From Zarea fungicola (taxonomy: Eukaryota; Ascomycota; Sordariomycetes; Hypocreales; Cordycipitaceae), in NCBI GenBank assembly GCA_900169235.1, contig FWCC01000117.1, forward strand, positions 62,001 to 126,000: 64,000 bases of DNA, in the 5' to 3' direction. Below are positions 23,384-33,563 of this stretch, piece by piece; within the stretch, counting starts at the first letter, position 1, and every line of letters begins with the position of its first letter. The position numbers and the translations under genes were made by a program. Under the pieces are notes generated by a model. The model made no database searches and was not told the DNA's origin. It saw nothing but the letters and a program-made list of their open reading frames with translations.

Positions 23384-24877
23384 GAGCGGGTGATTGTCCC
23401 CAAACCTGAAGTGAACCAAAGAAACGTCATACGTCCGCCGCGTAGACAAGCTGCGAGGGATGAACATATGATGGCCGTTGCAAACGATGAAACAGAAACA
23501 GACGACGACACAACTGTCGATGAGGAAACAGAAACAGAAACAGACACTGGTGCGATTGTGGACGATGAGACAGATGCTGTTTGTACAGTAGCGGAAAATA
23601 ACGATAGGCCGAATGACGATGGGTCCTCCATGTAAAGTAAAGATTATGGTTGCAGGTGAAGCAGACAAACCGCTATCAGATCAGCGAGAAGAAAATCCGG
23701 TGTATTAATAAAGAGAAATAGATCGTGCACCCATTCGTACTTCACGAGGCTACGACAAGAATGCCATAAAGCTCAGAACGAGTGTTGTGAGGTGCATTTT
23801 GGCTAATTTGAATAGGACAACAAGGTGCCTCAGCTATGCATATCTGTTCAGCAATATGAATTGGTGATTCGGGTACAAAGTTTGTCCCTAGACCATCTGG
23901 AAGAGGTAGGGCAAATGCCCTAGAGATTACTGCATCTTCACCCTCCCATTTCTGGCCTAATCTTGTCGCACTCGGAGCGGTGCAGATCGCGAAGATGAGC
24001 CCACATGGCCCTGTCACTGTTGAAGCTTTTGTGGTTTTTTTGTTTTTTTGCCTTCACATTGGAAGCAATACCAGATGTGGTGGTGGCCGTCTGACTCTCA
24101 TAGGTACTACGGTCGATCTATGAACAAAAGCATATGTTTCTTACGAAGGTGCTCGATAGCTTCACTGAGGTCGTAGAGATACTGTTTGTTCTCGCAGAGC
24201 TAATGTGAGCAAGTGTAGTATTTTATCATACTCTTATTGCTGGACGAGCCAGAGTGCGTAGACTTCTTGTATGCTTGACGCGGTTTCGGGGCAGAAAACA
24301 AGTACCATTGACAGAACGATTTAGATTGAGGCAAAATGCCTCGTACTCTGAGTAAAGATGCACACCGGCAATCAGCAGAGAACAGTAAAATACATGAAAG
24401 TTACAGGTTTAGCGGCCAGAGAAACGGAGAAGAAAAAGGGTTTCGCATGTACAAAGCTATTCTTAGGGATGCAGCCAAAGCCACCATCATCCAGGGACAA
24501 AATTTGAGTTGATGTCAAAGGCTGCTGAGACTCCATGTGATTGATTGATGTGCAGGCACTATTTAACACAATTGCGACTATACTTCCTATAAACTTGGGT
24601 GTCATTTAATACATCTGGCCTTTTGACGGCTCACAATACGATTCGTGTTTAATAGTTGAAATGATAATATCATTCATTCCTCGTTATTGACAGAGGAGAG
24701 ATATCTAAACACCGCTAATACCCTAACAAAAAGAAACCCCAAGAAAAACTCCGTTTTAATGTAACAAATCCTGAAGGCGTCTCACATAGCTAGACTTTGA
24801 CATGATAGTTCTAACCGAGACGGAGCAATCATCATATATCAAGACAAGGAATCATGAACAGTCGACTTTTTTTAGCC
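23384..24877. other. Intergenic region with uncertain small frames
   Basis: 23384-23635 continues the frame of the ZZ/EF-hand gene after its stop with an acidic, Thr/Glu/Asp-rich sequence. The region 23740-24610 has several short coding-looking stretches on the minus strand, among them a 77-codon frame from 24605 with a signal-peptide-like start. I cannot splice them into a convincing gene. A T-rich run lies at 24030-24050. Confidence 0.35.
24372..24605 (-). other. Possible small secreted protein exon (uncertain)
   Basis: The frame starting at 24605 opens MTPKFIGSIVAIVLNSACTS, which resembles a signal peptide, and runs 77 codons. A GTAACT donor in the reading frame (near 24410) and an acceptor after CATCTTTACTCAG could extend it, but the downstream frame closes quickly. 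No homologue recognised. It may be chance. Confidence 0.15.
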
Positions 24878-25663
24878 CTAGGAATCCAGCGCCTTGATAA
24901 TGATATAACTGGTACCAGCAGCCAAGACGCCAATGATAAGCGTCTGAATAGCGCCCCATACACCAGCCCGGTGGTTGCGAATGGCGATGTAGTTCTTGAC
25001 GTAGCCAAACAGCAGCAGGATAAACGCCGTGATGCCAATCGAGACCATGAAGGCCTGTCCCACATGCGGCATGACAAAGTACGGAATCATGGGAATCAGG
25101 CCTCCAATCAAGTAGCTCAGACCCATGGTGACGCCCGAGACCCATGCTCGATGAATGTTGGGCTTCTCAAGGCGGAGGGAGAAGTCGACCATGAAGCGCG
25201 CCCAATGCCCGCGGTGCCGGCAGAGCTCGTCGACGAGGGGCTGGGCCGCGGTGCGGGAGACGGCGTACTTTTCGAGGATGGCGTATACCTCTGCGCGCTG
25301 GGCATCGGGCATGCTGTCGACCTGGGAGCGCTCCTTTTCCTCCTGAGAGGTGTAGTGGTCGCGCTCGGTGACGGCAGCGAGGTAGGCGCCGAGGCCCATG
25401 GAGATCATGCCGGAGAACAGCTCGGCAAGGCCGCCCATGATGACAATTTTGCTGCTGCCGAGGCTAGAAAGGCCGGCGGTCAGGGCAAAGGGTACTGTAA
25501 GGCCGTCGGAGAAGCCAATGATGACGTCCCGGAGGATGTCGGTGGTGTCGAAGAGCGCCGCCGACTCCTCAGGCATGGTCTTGGTCTCATCGTAGAGGGG
25601 AGAGTACCGCTCGACAGCGGGCTCGCTGGGTAGTAGAGGGGAGGCTTCATTGGCGTATGCCAT
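24878..25663 (-). CDS. CCC1: Vacuolar iron/manganese transporter Ccc1 (VIT1 family)
   Basis: Single exon, 261 residues. Moves cytosolic Fe2+ and Mn2+ into the vacuole for storage and detoxification. The first membrane helix DIIRDVIIGFSDGLTVPFALTAGL-like segment (here DILRDVIIGFSDGL) is diagnostic of VIT proteins. GGLAELFSGMISMGLGAYLA forms helix 2, and a cytosolic metal-binding segment with charged helices (ERDHYTSQEEKERSQ) follows, then three more helices to the end (FMVSIGITAFILLLFG). The short cytosolic N-terminus holds EASPLLPSE, a dileucine-type vacuolar sorting motif. The 5' region has a TG dinucleotide run (25676-25702) and two CCAATCA boxes further upstream. Start is the first ATG and gives a normal length. 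Confidence 0.94.
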   Translation of the reverse strand: MAYANEASPLLPSEPAVERYSPLYDETKTMPEESAALFDTTDILRDVIIGFSDGLTVPFALTAGLSSLGSSKIVIMGGLAELFSGMISMGLGAYLAAVTERDHYTSQEEKERSQVDSMPDAQRAEVYAILEKYAVSRTAAQPLVDELCRHRGHWARFMVDFSLRLEKPNIHRAWVSGVTMGLSYLIGGLIPMIPYFVMPHVGQAFMVSIGITAFILLLFGYVKNYIAIRNHRAGVWGAIQTLIIGVLAAGTSYIIIKALDS

Positions 25664-26461
25664 TGTGACTGTTGTGTGAATGTGTGTGTGCGTGTGTGTG
25701 TTTGAGATATCGAGAGGTAAATGGGGTTGTGCACGAAGAGTATCTGTGTCCTCAGAGTATACAAGAGGTATGTCAACAACACCGGATACGTATTAATTGA
25801 CAATTTGAATTAAGCAAATCCTTTTCTTGCAATAATAAAGCTTCGAGTTGTATGTAAAGGGTATCAAAAATGAAAAGATGAAACTTAATACTAGAAAAGA
25901 AAGAAGCTCCCTGAACGTCGAGGGAAACGGCCTCTTTCATATACTCTTCGTTCACAGCTGCTCCCCAAGCTCCGCACAGCCAATCATCTCGACTGTATAG
26001 CTGACCATGCATGGTCAAGCTAAAAGCAAGCAATGCGGTTGGCCGGTGCAGTTGAATGTCCCTTGCAAGTTCTTGCGCGTGGCTCTCGCCTCCGTTGGTG
26101 TAGGCCGGTTAGATCTGGTGGCACCCAATCAGAGCACGTCTTTTAGTCAGCTCTCGTCACTCAAGATGATTGCTAGGTAGCATTGATGGGGACGAATGCG
26201 GGCTGACGGTGAAAATATTGGACTAAAAAGAAAAAGAAAAAAAAGTTCCTTAAAATCTGGAAATTTTGATAGTGGATTCCTCCTCCTGTTAAGTCCATTG
26301 TTGCCGACTGAGCCGTTCCCATGTTGGCTCATGAAGAGTGCAGGGCGACGATCATCAACGTACATTGGACGAGCGCCGTCATCCGTAGCGCCGGGCTGTC
26401 GCTTTCGCAAACTGAGAAAAAAAGATTATACGTGCTTGAATTTTGTTTCTTCTTTTCCCCT
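25664..26461. promoter_or_regulatory. CCC1 upstream region with TG repeat and CCAAT boxes
   Basis: A (TG)n-type run lies in the presumed leader at 25676-25702. Plus-strand CCAATC boxes are at 25980-25985 and 26125-26130, about 320 and 460 bases upstream of the CCC1 start. In filamentous fungi the CCAAT-binding complex with HapX controls vacuolar iron transporters; a match to the full composite site cannot be claimed by eye. Confidence 0.35.
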
Positions 26462-27289
26462 TCAGGACTTATCAGTCATATTTACTGCCCCCTTTTTACT
26501 GCCATTTTCCTCTGGCCAAATTAAAAAGTCATCAAACGAGATACTCCCGTCATCTACGCCAAGCGGTCCATCATCAGTCCACGGCACTGATGCAGCCTCC
26601 ATATCAAACAAGGCAAAGTCTAACGTGTAGCCAGCATCAAACCCGTGCAGCACATCTTCTCTCGGCGTCGGCCATCCACGTCCGCCGATGTCTAGGTCCG
26701 AGTCTGTCCATGGTGACAGATCCCCACTGGTGGTGCATGACTGGGATGTTGTCGTCGGAGCGGTGGCCGCTGCATCTTTTTCGCTCCGCAGGAACTCGCT
26801 CGGCGTTACGCCGACGCACTGCTTGAACACTCTGTGAAAGTGCCACTTGGACAGCCCCGTCTGCTTCGCCATCTGACTCAAGCTTATGAGCCTCGTGTCT
26901 GCAGAGCTACTGCTCCTGTTGTTCCTGCTTGTAGATATAGATGACCCGCCGTTGCGGCGTCGCCGCCGCTGCTCCTCGACAAAGGCGCGGATCTGGCGCA
27001 CCGCTCGCTCCTCGGGCATGCAACCGTCCACTTCGGGCTTGCATCGTTTACACGCCCGGAACCCAGCACCCTGAGCCTCAAGGCCTGTATCGTAAAAGGA
27101 GACATTGGCACGTCGTGCCAGTCGTGCTTTGCAGATGGGTCGACAGTATATCTTGGTGGTCTTGACGGCGTACACGAATAGCCCATCGGCGTTCGAGTCG
27201 CGCACCTGTACGGCCTGCCACCGTGCCGCTTCATCGCTGAAGGCCGGCGTAAATGAGTTTGTATATTTCAGTTCCTGCTTTGTGTTCAT
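26462..27289 (-). CDS. Ada-like methylphosphotriester/AraC-type regulator
   Basis: Single exon, 275 residues. The N-terminal half matches the metal-binding domain of bacterial Ada: C49, C53, C80 and C83 in the pattern C-x3-C-x26-C-x2-C, the same spacing as C38, C42, C69 and C72 of E. coli Ada, with the typical TTKIYCRPIC and RACKRCKPE contexts. In Ada, the first Cys takes a methyl group from DNA phosphotriesters and switches the protein to an activator. A basic, Ser-rich linker (about 105-130) leads to one AraC-type helix-turn-helix (about 134-168, LSQMAKQTGLSKWHFHRVF then GVTPSEFL). The second AraC helix-turn-helix and the C-terminal O6-methylguanine methyltransferase domain (PCHR active site) are absent; the C-terminal 100 residues are acidic and could be an activation domain. 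Likely a nuclear alkylation-response factor of bacterial origin. Confidence 0.85.
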   Translation of the reverse strand: MNTKQELKYTNSFTPAFSDEAARWQAVQVRDSNADGLFVYAVKTTKIYCRPICKARLARRANVSFYDTGLEAQGAGFRACKRCKPEVDGCMPEERAVRQIRAFVEEQRRRRRNGGSSISTSRNNRSSSSADTRLISLSQMAKQTGLSKWHFHRVFKQCVGVTPSEFLRSEKDAAATAPTTTSQSCTTSGDLSPWTDSDLDIGGRGWPTPREDVLHGFDAGYTLDFALFDMEAASVPWTDDGPLGVDDGSISFDDFLIWPEENGSKKGAVNMTDKS

Positions 27290-27829
27290 AGCTTTTTTTT
27301 TGGATATTTTATTTGAATGCTTCCATGATGGAAAACCAAATTCACATCGTGGGCAATGAGTTCTTCAAGTCAATCTTCAAGGCCGGGTCACGGTAAGCAC
27401 GGCAATAAGCGGGCCTTGCTTTCAAAGTGTCCAATAGCATTCGCGTATTGGGACTTACACACGTTGAGACTGAACGTTAACAAACCAAGTCACATAAAGT
27501 TGTCGGAGGGAAGATGGGTTTCAGTGCGTTGAAATGCTTCTTTTATAGTATAGCTATTGATACTGGCAGCTCAAAATAAATATGACGCAACGCTAGCCAT
27601 TATCCATTGCCAATTGTCCGCTGCGTGCAACAAGGCACATCAGATGTACTTACTCCCTGCCCAAACATCAAATGTCTGTAACTCATTCTGAACGAAATTT
27701 CCCAAAATTCCCAGATCATGAAAAGCCAAAGAAAAACACGCCTAATTGCTTTTGATAAAATTGTAGAATTGTACCCCGCCTAATTAAATTTCCAATACCG
27801 CAAAAAAAGATGCAGCACATTTCATGCTC
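27290..27829. other. Intergenic region
   Basis: 540 bases: Ada-like gene promoter on the left, 3' flank of the hydrolase-fold gene on the right. AT-rich, nothing recognised. Confidence 0.4.
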
Positions 27830-30268
27830 TCAACCTCGACTCTGTGGCGGGGGATAGCCTGGTGCCCGAAAGGGCCCCGCTTGCTGATACCAAGGATTCA
27901 ATGAAGGAGGCATCAGGAAACAGTCTGGCTGGCTGTTCCCACTTGAAGGTGGCATCTGAAAATTCGATCCTTTCCCTTCTGGCTCCTTCTTTATAGCAGG
28001 ATTGCGGTACGGTGGGATATCTTGCGTTCTCCGCGGAGTTTTATTGTCTGGATACGAAGGCTGCTGTCCATTCAGAGGCGGCCATAAGTAGTTGTTTCCC
28101 GGTCCGAAATGATAATTACCCTGATTCATCATCGGCACTTGTGGAGGCGGAGGTTGCCACTGCTGCGTGGGAGGAAAATATCCACTGCGCGGGTGGTTTT
28201 GACCGCTATATGTTGAGTCGTGACGCCTTGCATTCCCTCTTCTTGGCCGCCTGATTTCCTTTCTTCTCTGCTGCTCCAGTCTCCAGGGCGTGCGCTCAAA
28301 AGTCGGCGCCCGCTTCTGAGGTTCTTGAATAACGGCGCTGGGTGGAAATGGAGGGGGGGTAAAAAATTCGGTCGCCAAGGATGGAGACGGGGTATGGTAT
28401 ACATCGTATTGGACAGAAGCCTCTGGTAGTGTCAAATCGTCTGGTGGCGTCACATAGTCTGAGAGCGTAAAAGCCTCTGGTTTCTCTGGCAGTGCGTCAT
28501 CCTCTGGCAGCGTCACAAAGTCTGGGAGCTTAAAAGCCTCGGAGTCCTCTGGCAGTGCGTCATCGTCTGGCAGCGTCAAAAAGTCTGAGAGCCTAAAAGC
28601 CTCGGGGTTCTCTGGCATGGTCAGCGTAGCAAAATGAAAGTCCATGTGAGGCATTGGCAAGGGCTGAGCAATGGGCGGCAGCGTAGTAGATGCTGTTTTC
28701 ACTGGAGTATCTTCACTTTGGCAAAGTTCCATGGGTTCTGAGCCACGGCAGCCAGTTGGAGGGTTTGGCTCGGATTCAGCTGTCAAGTCAATAATTTGGG
28801 AAACAGGAGGGCAAGTTGTATTCACCGTACGCTGCAGAGATGGATTGGTTTGCGCTTTCAAGTCAAGAGAAGACGAAGCTGGGGTAGAGGCCACAGGCTT
28901 CGCGCTCATTGGCAATGCGATATCCATATCGCCTTTCTTCGGTACTCTTTTGTTAATCCAGCGTATGACCAGAGCCGCAATGTCATCACTGTTGGTCTCT
29001 AGAAACATCAAGTGGCCATTTCCAAACGTGGAGTATTCTGTCAAAACCCCACAGTCTACCTCTAGCCCTGCTTGCTTCATGAAGTGAAGGGTGGAAATGT
29101 CAAAGGCCGAATGCGAGCTTGCCTCAGCTGTGAAGAGCACATGAGGCATCTTTTGCAGATTGGTGAGCTTTCGCACGCAAGAGTTCGTGGCATCTACTTT
29201 TGTAACATGATCAAGAAAAATAAATCCTCTCGGGCTTTTTTCTTTGTTAAATTGAAGGATCATCTTCTTCCCATTGCCTGCGTTTTGGTAGAGGGCAAGA
29301 TCCAGGCACGGCGCATCCGAGTCATCCTCGCAGATCTTCTGCGGTGCCCGAACTGGAGGGTCATACATGAGCGGGATACCGGCCAGCCCGTATCGGAGGC
29401 GCTTCGGGTCGTATTCAGTAAAAGTATCATGCTGGTTCTTCGGACCGCCTGGCCCGGACTTGCAGAATGGCGGGCCAGGCGGTTCAATTGCCACGACTCC
29501 AGCAACCAAATTTGGCGCAGCATCCGCGGCGAGCCAAGCCATCGTCGCACCAGTACCCTCGCCAATTAAAACGGACTTTCCAGTGACTTGTAGTAAGCTC
29601 GTGAGCGCATTCTGGGCCAAGGTCTGGCGCTCCTCGAACGAAAAACACATCGAGGTCAGAGAAGCACAGTACCTGTCAAAGATGAGGTCCCCGCTTGTTC
29701 CAGCCTATTACAACTTAGCAAATTTGAATGCTTCATCATCAATCACGTATTCTTGATGCGACTTACTCCAGGCCATTTGTCATGTCTGTTTATACTCGGC
29801 CATCGTGAAGTCCTAGTTACGCGGTCGGGGTATCTCTTTGGTATGGTAAGGCCACGCTGAACCTGGTTGGCCGGAAGACTATGCAACTCGGAATACTTGA
29901 CATGACTGTGCCTGAGAAAGTTGGATCTTCCAGTGCCTGGCAGATCGACTAAATAGACATGGTAGCCTCGATTAAGAAAGTACGACGCCCAACCAGGCTG
30001 CAGGTCTGGTTTCGTGAGCCAGATCTGTGGTCTATGTCAGAGATGTGTTTTGGCTTTCGAACAGGTGAGCAATTTCAGAACTGACCTGGCTGGAGTGATA
30101 GTCGCCGTGGATCAGAATGAGGGGGGGTTCTTCTGTTTTGTTAAGAGGCTCGAGGCTCTCTACGTACATCTGGTCTTGGACATGCTTGGCAGTTGATGGC
30201 GAAGCACCTGGCTCCCAATTGATATTGACATGGAAGGTGTTTCGTCTTGTAAAGGCCTCTGTTGCCAT
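27830..30268 (-). CDS. Alpha/beta-hydrolase-fold protein without nucleophile Ser, with long Pro-rich tail
   Basis: Three exons on the minus strand: 30268-30086, 30024-29767 and 29704-27830, 771 residues. Residues about 50-390 have the hydrolase fold: LILIHGDYHSSQIW (oxyanion hole), GYHVYLVDLPGTGRS, then the elbow VLIGEGTGATMAWLAADA, and a final GNGHLMFLETN carrying the triad His. The usual G-x-S-x-G elbow reads G-E-G-T-G, so the Ser position is Gly: this suggests a pseudoenzyme. A tail of about 375 residues follows. It holds three 21-residue repeats (AF-x-L-x-D-F/Y-x-T-x-P pattern; DNA about 28425-28615), then Arg-rich RRPRRGNARR and a Pro/Gln/Tyr/Asn-rich end. The tail is continuous with the domain in one exon and is likely disordered. 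No signal peptide. Confidence 0.75.
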
Positions 30269-30705
30269 CTCGTAACTGGCAGTGAAATAGTTACTTGTGC
30301 GCTTCGAGAAGCAAACTACCTGGTGTAGTCGTTGTGTAGGGATGCGTAAGCAAGCATGAGGTTTCTGCTGATAGCCTGGAACTTGTAGCTCGCCTTAGTG
30401 GAAGGTAAATTTTTGGAGAGGTCCTGCGATTAATATTCAACCCACAATCATGAATGACCTGAATGAGGTTCAAATGCCCAGTGATGATGATGATGTTGAT
30501 GCTGTTGATGCAATAAGAGAATGTGTTGGAGGGTTGGATGTGCGCCAGCAGGTTACAGTTGAAAACTAGCCAGGCAGCCCGTTTGCGTAGGAGAGAAGGC
30601 AGCTGCCGGCCAGCTAAGCAAACGCGTAAATTAGAAACAGAGAGAATTTCCTTAATTTGGTCCAAAGATTTAATGCATATCGATTCGTTAAAAACTGGCC
30701 CACAT
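30269..30705. other. Intergenic region
   Basis: 437 bases between TRAX 3' end and the start of the hydrolase-fold gene. Contains a GATGATGATGTTGATG run at about 30484-30500. No gene seen. Confidence 0.4.
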
Positions 30706-31596
30706 CTATGGCGATTCAGCAACAATATCCTCCTTCATGTCTGGAACCCAGCCCTTCGGCCGCTCACTGCCACGAACGACGAGTCCATATCCCAGCTTCT
30801 CGACCTTCTTCACACTCTGTCGCATGGCCTCAACCTTGTTGCGGTAGTCTCTCGTCGGAACATCGCGCATAATTTCAAACGCGCACCCCAGTTCCTGCAT
30901 GTCGCTGAGCAGTGTTCGGCCGTGCGCCCCAAGCAGCTCACCTGTCTGAGCCGTCGTCACCGTCGCGAAGCGCATCAGTTCGCCAAAGAGATCGAACACG
31001 CCGTACATGTAGTCGTATTCTGTGAGTGCCACATCAGCAGGCACCATTGCCTGTGTCTGCTCGGGTGTGATGAGCGTCTGATGGCGGAGGTAGTGCGCAA
31101 ACGAGAGCGCCTCGACGAGCTCCTCGAGGCAGCGCATCGAGTTCTGGTAGCGATAGCGGTTGATCGACTGCAGATCTGGCGTAATGGATGACAGGAGAGT
31201 GGCGATTTCGGCTATTCTGTAGTCCATATCCTTTTGAATGTTGGGTGGAAGCTCCTTGTTTAATTCCTTGACTCTGGTGGTGGATATTTAGTTGGCATTA
31301 CATTCTGTTCAATGACGCTCATCTCATTCATACCTTTGTAGTGCAAAGATGCTAGTAATTAAGTTAGTGAGACGGTTTTCATCAATGATGAGAATAAAAA
31401 GAGGGAAGAGAGCCTACATCTTTTTGCTCTGTGCTGTAACGTCTCTGGATACTTTGATGATACGCTCGCGTCTATCATGGTGCTGGTCCAGCTCGCTGCG
31501 AAAGCCTTCAAACATGTCGTGAAAACGGCCACGCGGGGCATCAGCAGCGACCTTGGCACGGCCATTGTGATCCCGCTTCACGCCCACGGCAGACAT
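30706..31596 (-). CDS. Translin-associated protein X (TRAX)
   Basis: Three exons on the minus strand: 31596-31418, 31351-31334 (an 18-nt microexon) and 31273-30706, 254 residues. The join gives SKKIIFALQRVKELNKELP, characteristic of the translin family. The N-terminal FEGFRSELDQHHDRRERIIK matches TRAX, as does the C-terminal GYGLVVRGSERPKGWVPD. In other eukaryotes TRAX pairs with translin as the C3PO nuclease, which trims small RNA and tRNA pieces. TRAX carries the catalytic acidic residues; E residues in ELVEALSF and DLFGELMRFA lie where two of them are expected. I cannot place the fourth (Asp in animals) with confidence. Translin itself is not in this window. Shares a 483-base divergent promoter with GPI14. 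Confidence 0.87.
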
Positions 31597-32079
31597 GTCG
31601 AATACAACATAAAACAGACAAGCGCTCAGATGCAATAATGATAGTGGTGTACAATTTTAGACCGACAGATTCCCGACAAGCTCCGACAATTGATAGAAGC
31701 AGTTAAGAATGATGTGGTGGAGTGCAGTCGGAAAAGTTCTGGTGTGGTGCTTGATGGAGCAGCTTCCCGCTAGTGTGGATCTGGATCTTGAGCAAACAAC
31801 CAAAAAGGGGAGCCAATCCCATCGGGACACGCGACAACCACATTTTATCGCCACTCACCGTCTGAGAGGGCAGAATAGTATTATCGTCGCCAATTGGCTC
31901 GATGAATGCAGCTTTTGAATAATCCAAGTGGGCAGCAAACAACCACAACGGCCGGGCTTGACAGAACATGAGTCGCTCCGGCTACTGTTGAATGGCTCAT
32001 TCTCAACTGGAAGACTTGACTGCTGCACATTACACACCTTCAGTCTTCTTCATTCATTCATATTCCATAGCATTCCAAC
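31597..32079. promoter_or_regulatory. Shared divergent promoter TRAX / GPI14
   Basis: 483 bases between two divergent start codons. No TATA box seen; the right end is pyrimidine-rich upstream of 32080. Confidence 0.4.
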
Positions 32080-33563
32080 ATGCCTAAATCATCAACCGTA
32101 CCCGTCAAGAGCGGCGGCGGCAACAGCCTCGACTTCCTATACAGTCTCCTGGACCCCATCCCACTCTTCACCATTGCCGCCCTCCTCCGTGTCGTCCTCC
32201 TCCTCTACGGCATGTGGCAGGACGCCCACTCGGCCATGAAGTACACCGATATTGACTACCTCGTCTTCACCGACGCCGCACGCTTCGTCTCCGCCGGTGC
32301 CAGCCCCTACGCCCGCGACACCTACCGCTACACGCCGCTTCTCGCTTGGATGCTCCTCCCCACCACGTCCTTCTTTGAGTTTGGTAAAGTCGTCTTTGCC
32401 CTTGCCGATCTCGTCGCCGGCTGGCTAGCCGTCCGTCTCCTTCTCCGCCGGGGCATGCCCGTACGTCGTGCAGGTGCCTTTGCGGCGCTGTGGTTATGGA
32501 ATCCCATGGTCGCTACAATCAGCACGCGGGGCAGTTCAGAGGGCTTGCTGGGTGTTTTGACTATGGCTCTGCTGTGGGCAGTGGAGAGGCGCAGCGTCAG
32601 CTTTGCTGGGCTTGTGCTGGGACTTGGCGTGCATTTCAAGATTTATCCATTTATATACGCGCCGGCCATTTTATGGTGGATGGACGAGGAGAGAATGCGG
32701 GGAATAGGCCGCAAGGCAGCGGGCAAGAAGCCCACGCTTATGGAGGCTGCCATCAACTTTGTGACCGCTGACCGGGTTAAGCTCACTGCTGTCAGCTTGG
32801 CTACGTTTATTCTACTCAATGTGCTCATGTACATAATGTATGCTGCCCTCCGCCCATATCACCTCCCATGGCCACTCTCCTCCGTCTTTGAAGCAGTCGC
32901 TAACACTTGAGATTGTAGCTACGGAACGCCTTTCTTGGTTCATACATACTTTCACCATGTAACTCGCATTGACCACAGGCACAACTTTTCGCCATACAAC
33001 ATTTTGCTCTACCTCAATTCTGCCACGCCCGTCGGCTCATCGTCATCACTACACACCGAGTCGCTTGCATTCCTACCACAGCTACTGCTTTCTTGTGTGC
33101 TCATCCCGCTTGTCGTGGCGAAGAAGGATCTCGCCACATCCATGATGGCACAGACGTTTGCATTTGTCACATTTAACAAGGTCTGCACATCCCAGGTAAG
33201 TCTTCCACCGCCCTTCGGTATCTTACTCTGCCCGTACCATGGCATCATTTCAATTGACCTGGTATTGACGTACATGTCTAGTACTTCCTTTGGTATATGA
33301 TCTTCTTGCCACTCTACCTCCCTGGATCGTCACTTATCCGCAACGCCAAACTGGGCATCTCAGTGCTGCTGCTGTGGGTGGTAGCTCAAGGCGCCTGGCT
33401 ACAGCAGGGCTATCAGCTCGAATTTCTCGGAAACAGCACCTTTGTGCCTGGGCTGTGGCTGTCCTCGCTGGCCTTTTTCCTCGTCAACTGCTGGATTCTG
33501 GGCATTATCATTACAGACGGGGCACAATGGTCTTTACAACAGAGCAAAACTCACATGGAGTAG
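32080..33563 (+). CDS. GPI14: GPI mannosyltransferase 1 catalytic subunit (PIG-M)
   Basis: Exons 32080-32837, 32919-33195 and 33282-33563, all in phase, 438 residues (yeast 403, human 423). Adds the first mannose (alpha-1,4) to GlcN-acyl-PI on the lumenal side of the ER during GPI-anchor synthesis. After the first helix the DxD motif appears in KYTDIDYLVF, with the conserved GASPYARDTYRYTPLLAW segment and HFKIYPFIYAPAI. Exon 2 contains HTYFHHVTRIDHRHNFSPYN, the strongest family signature, and exon 3 opens YFLWYMIFLPLYLP. Multiple membrane helices throughout. Reading exon 1 through its donor at 32838 gives a false C-terminus. Confidence 0.94.

Noticed and set aside
24854..25633. 259-codon plus-strand frame opposite CCC1
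   Set aside because: Exact antisense shadow of a well-supported transporter gene; no protein character of its own.
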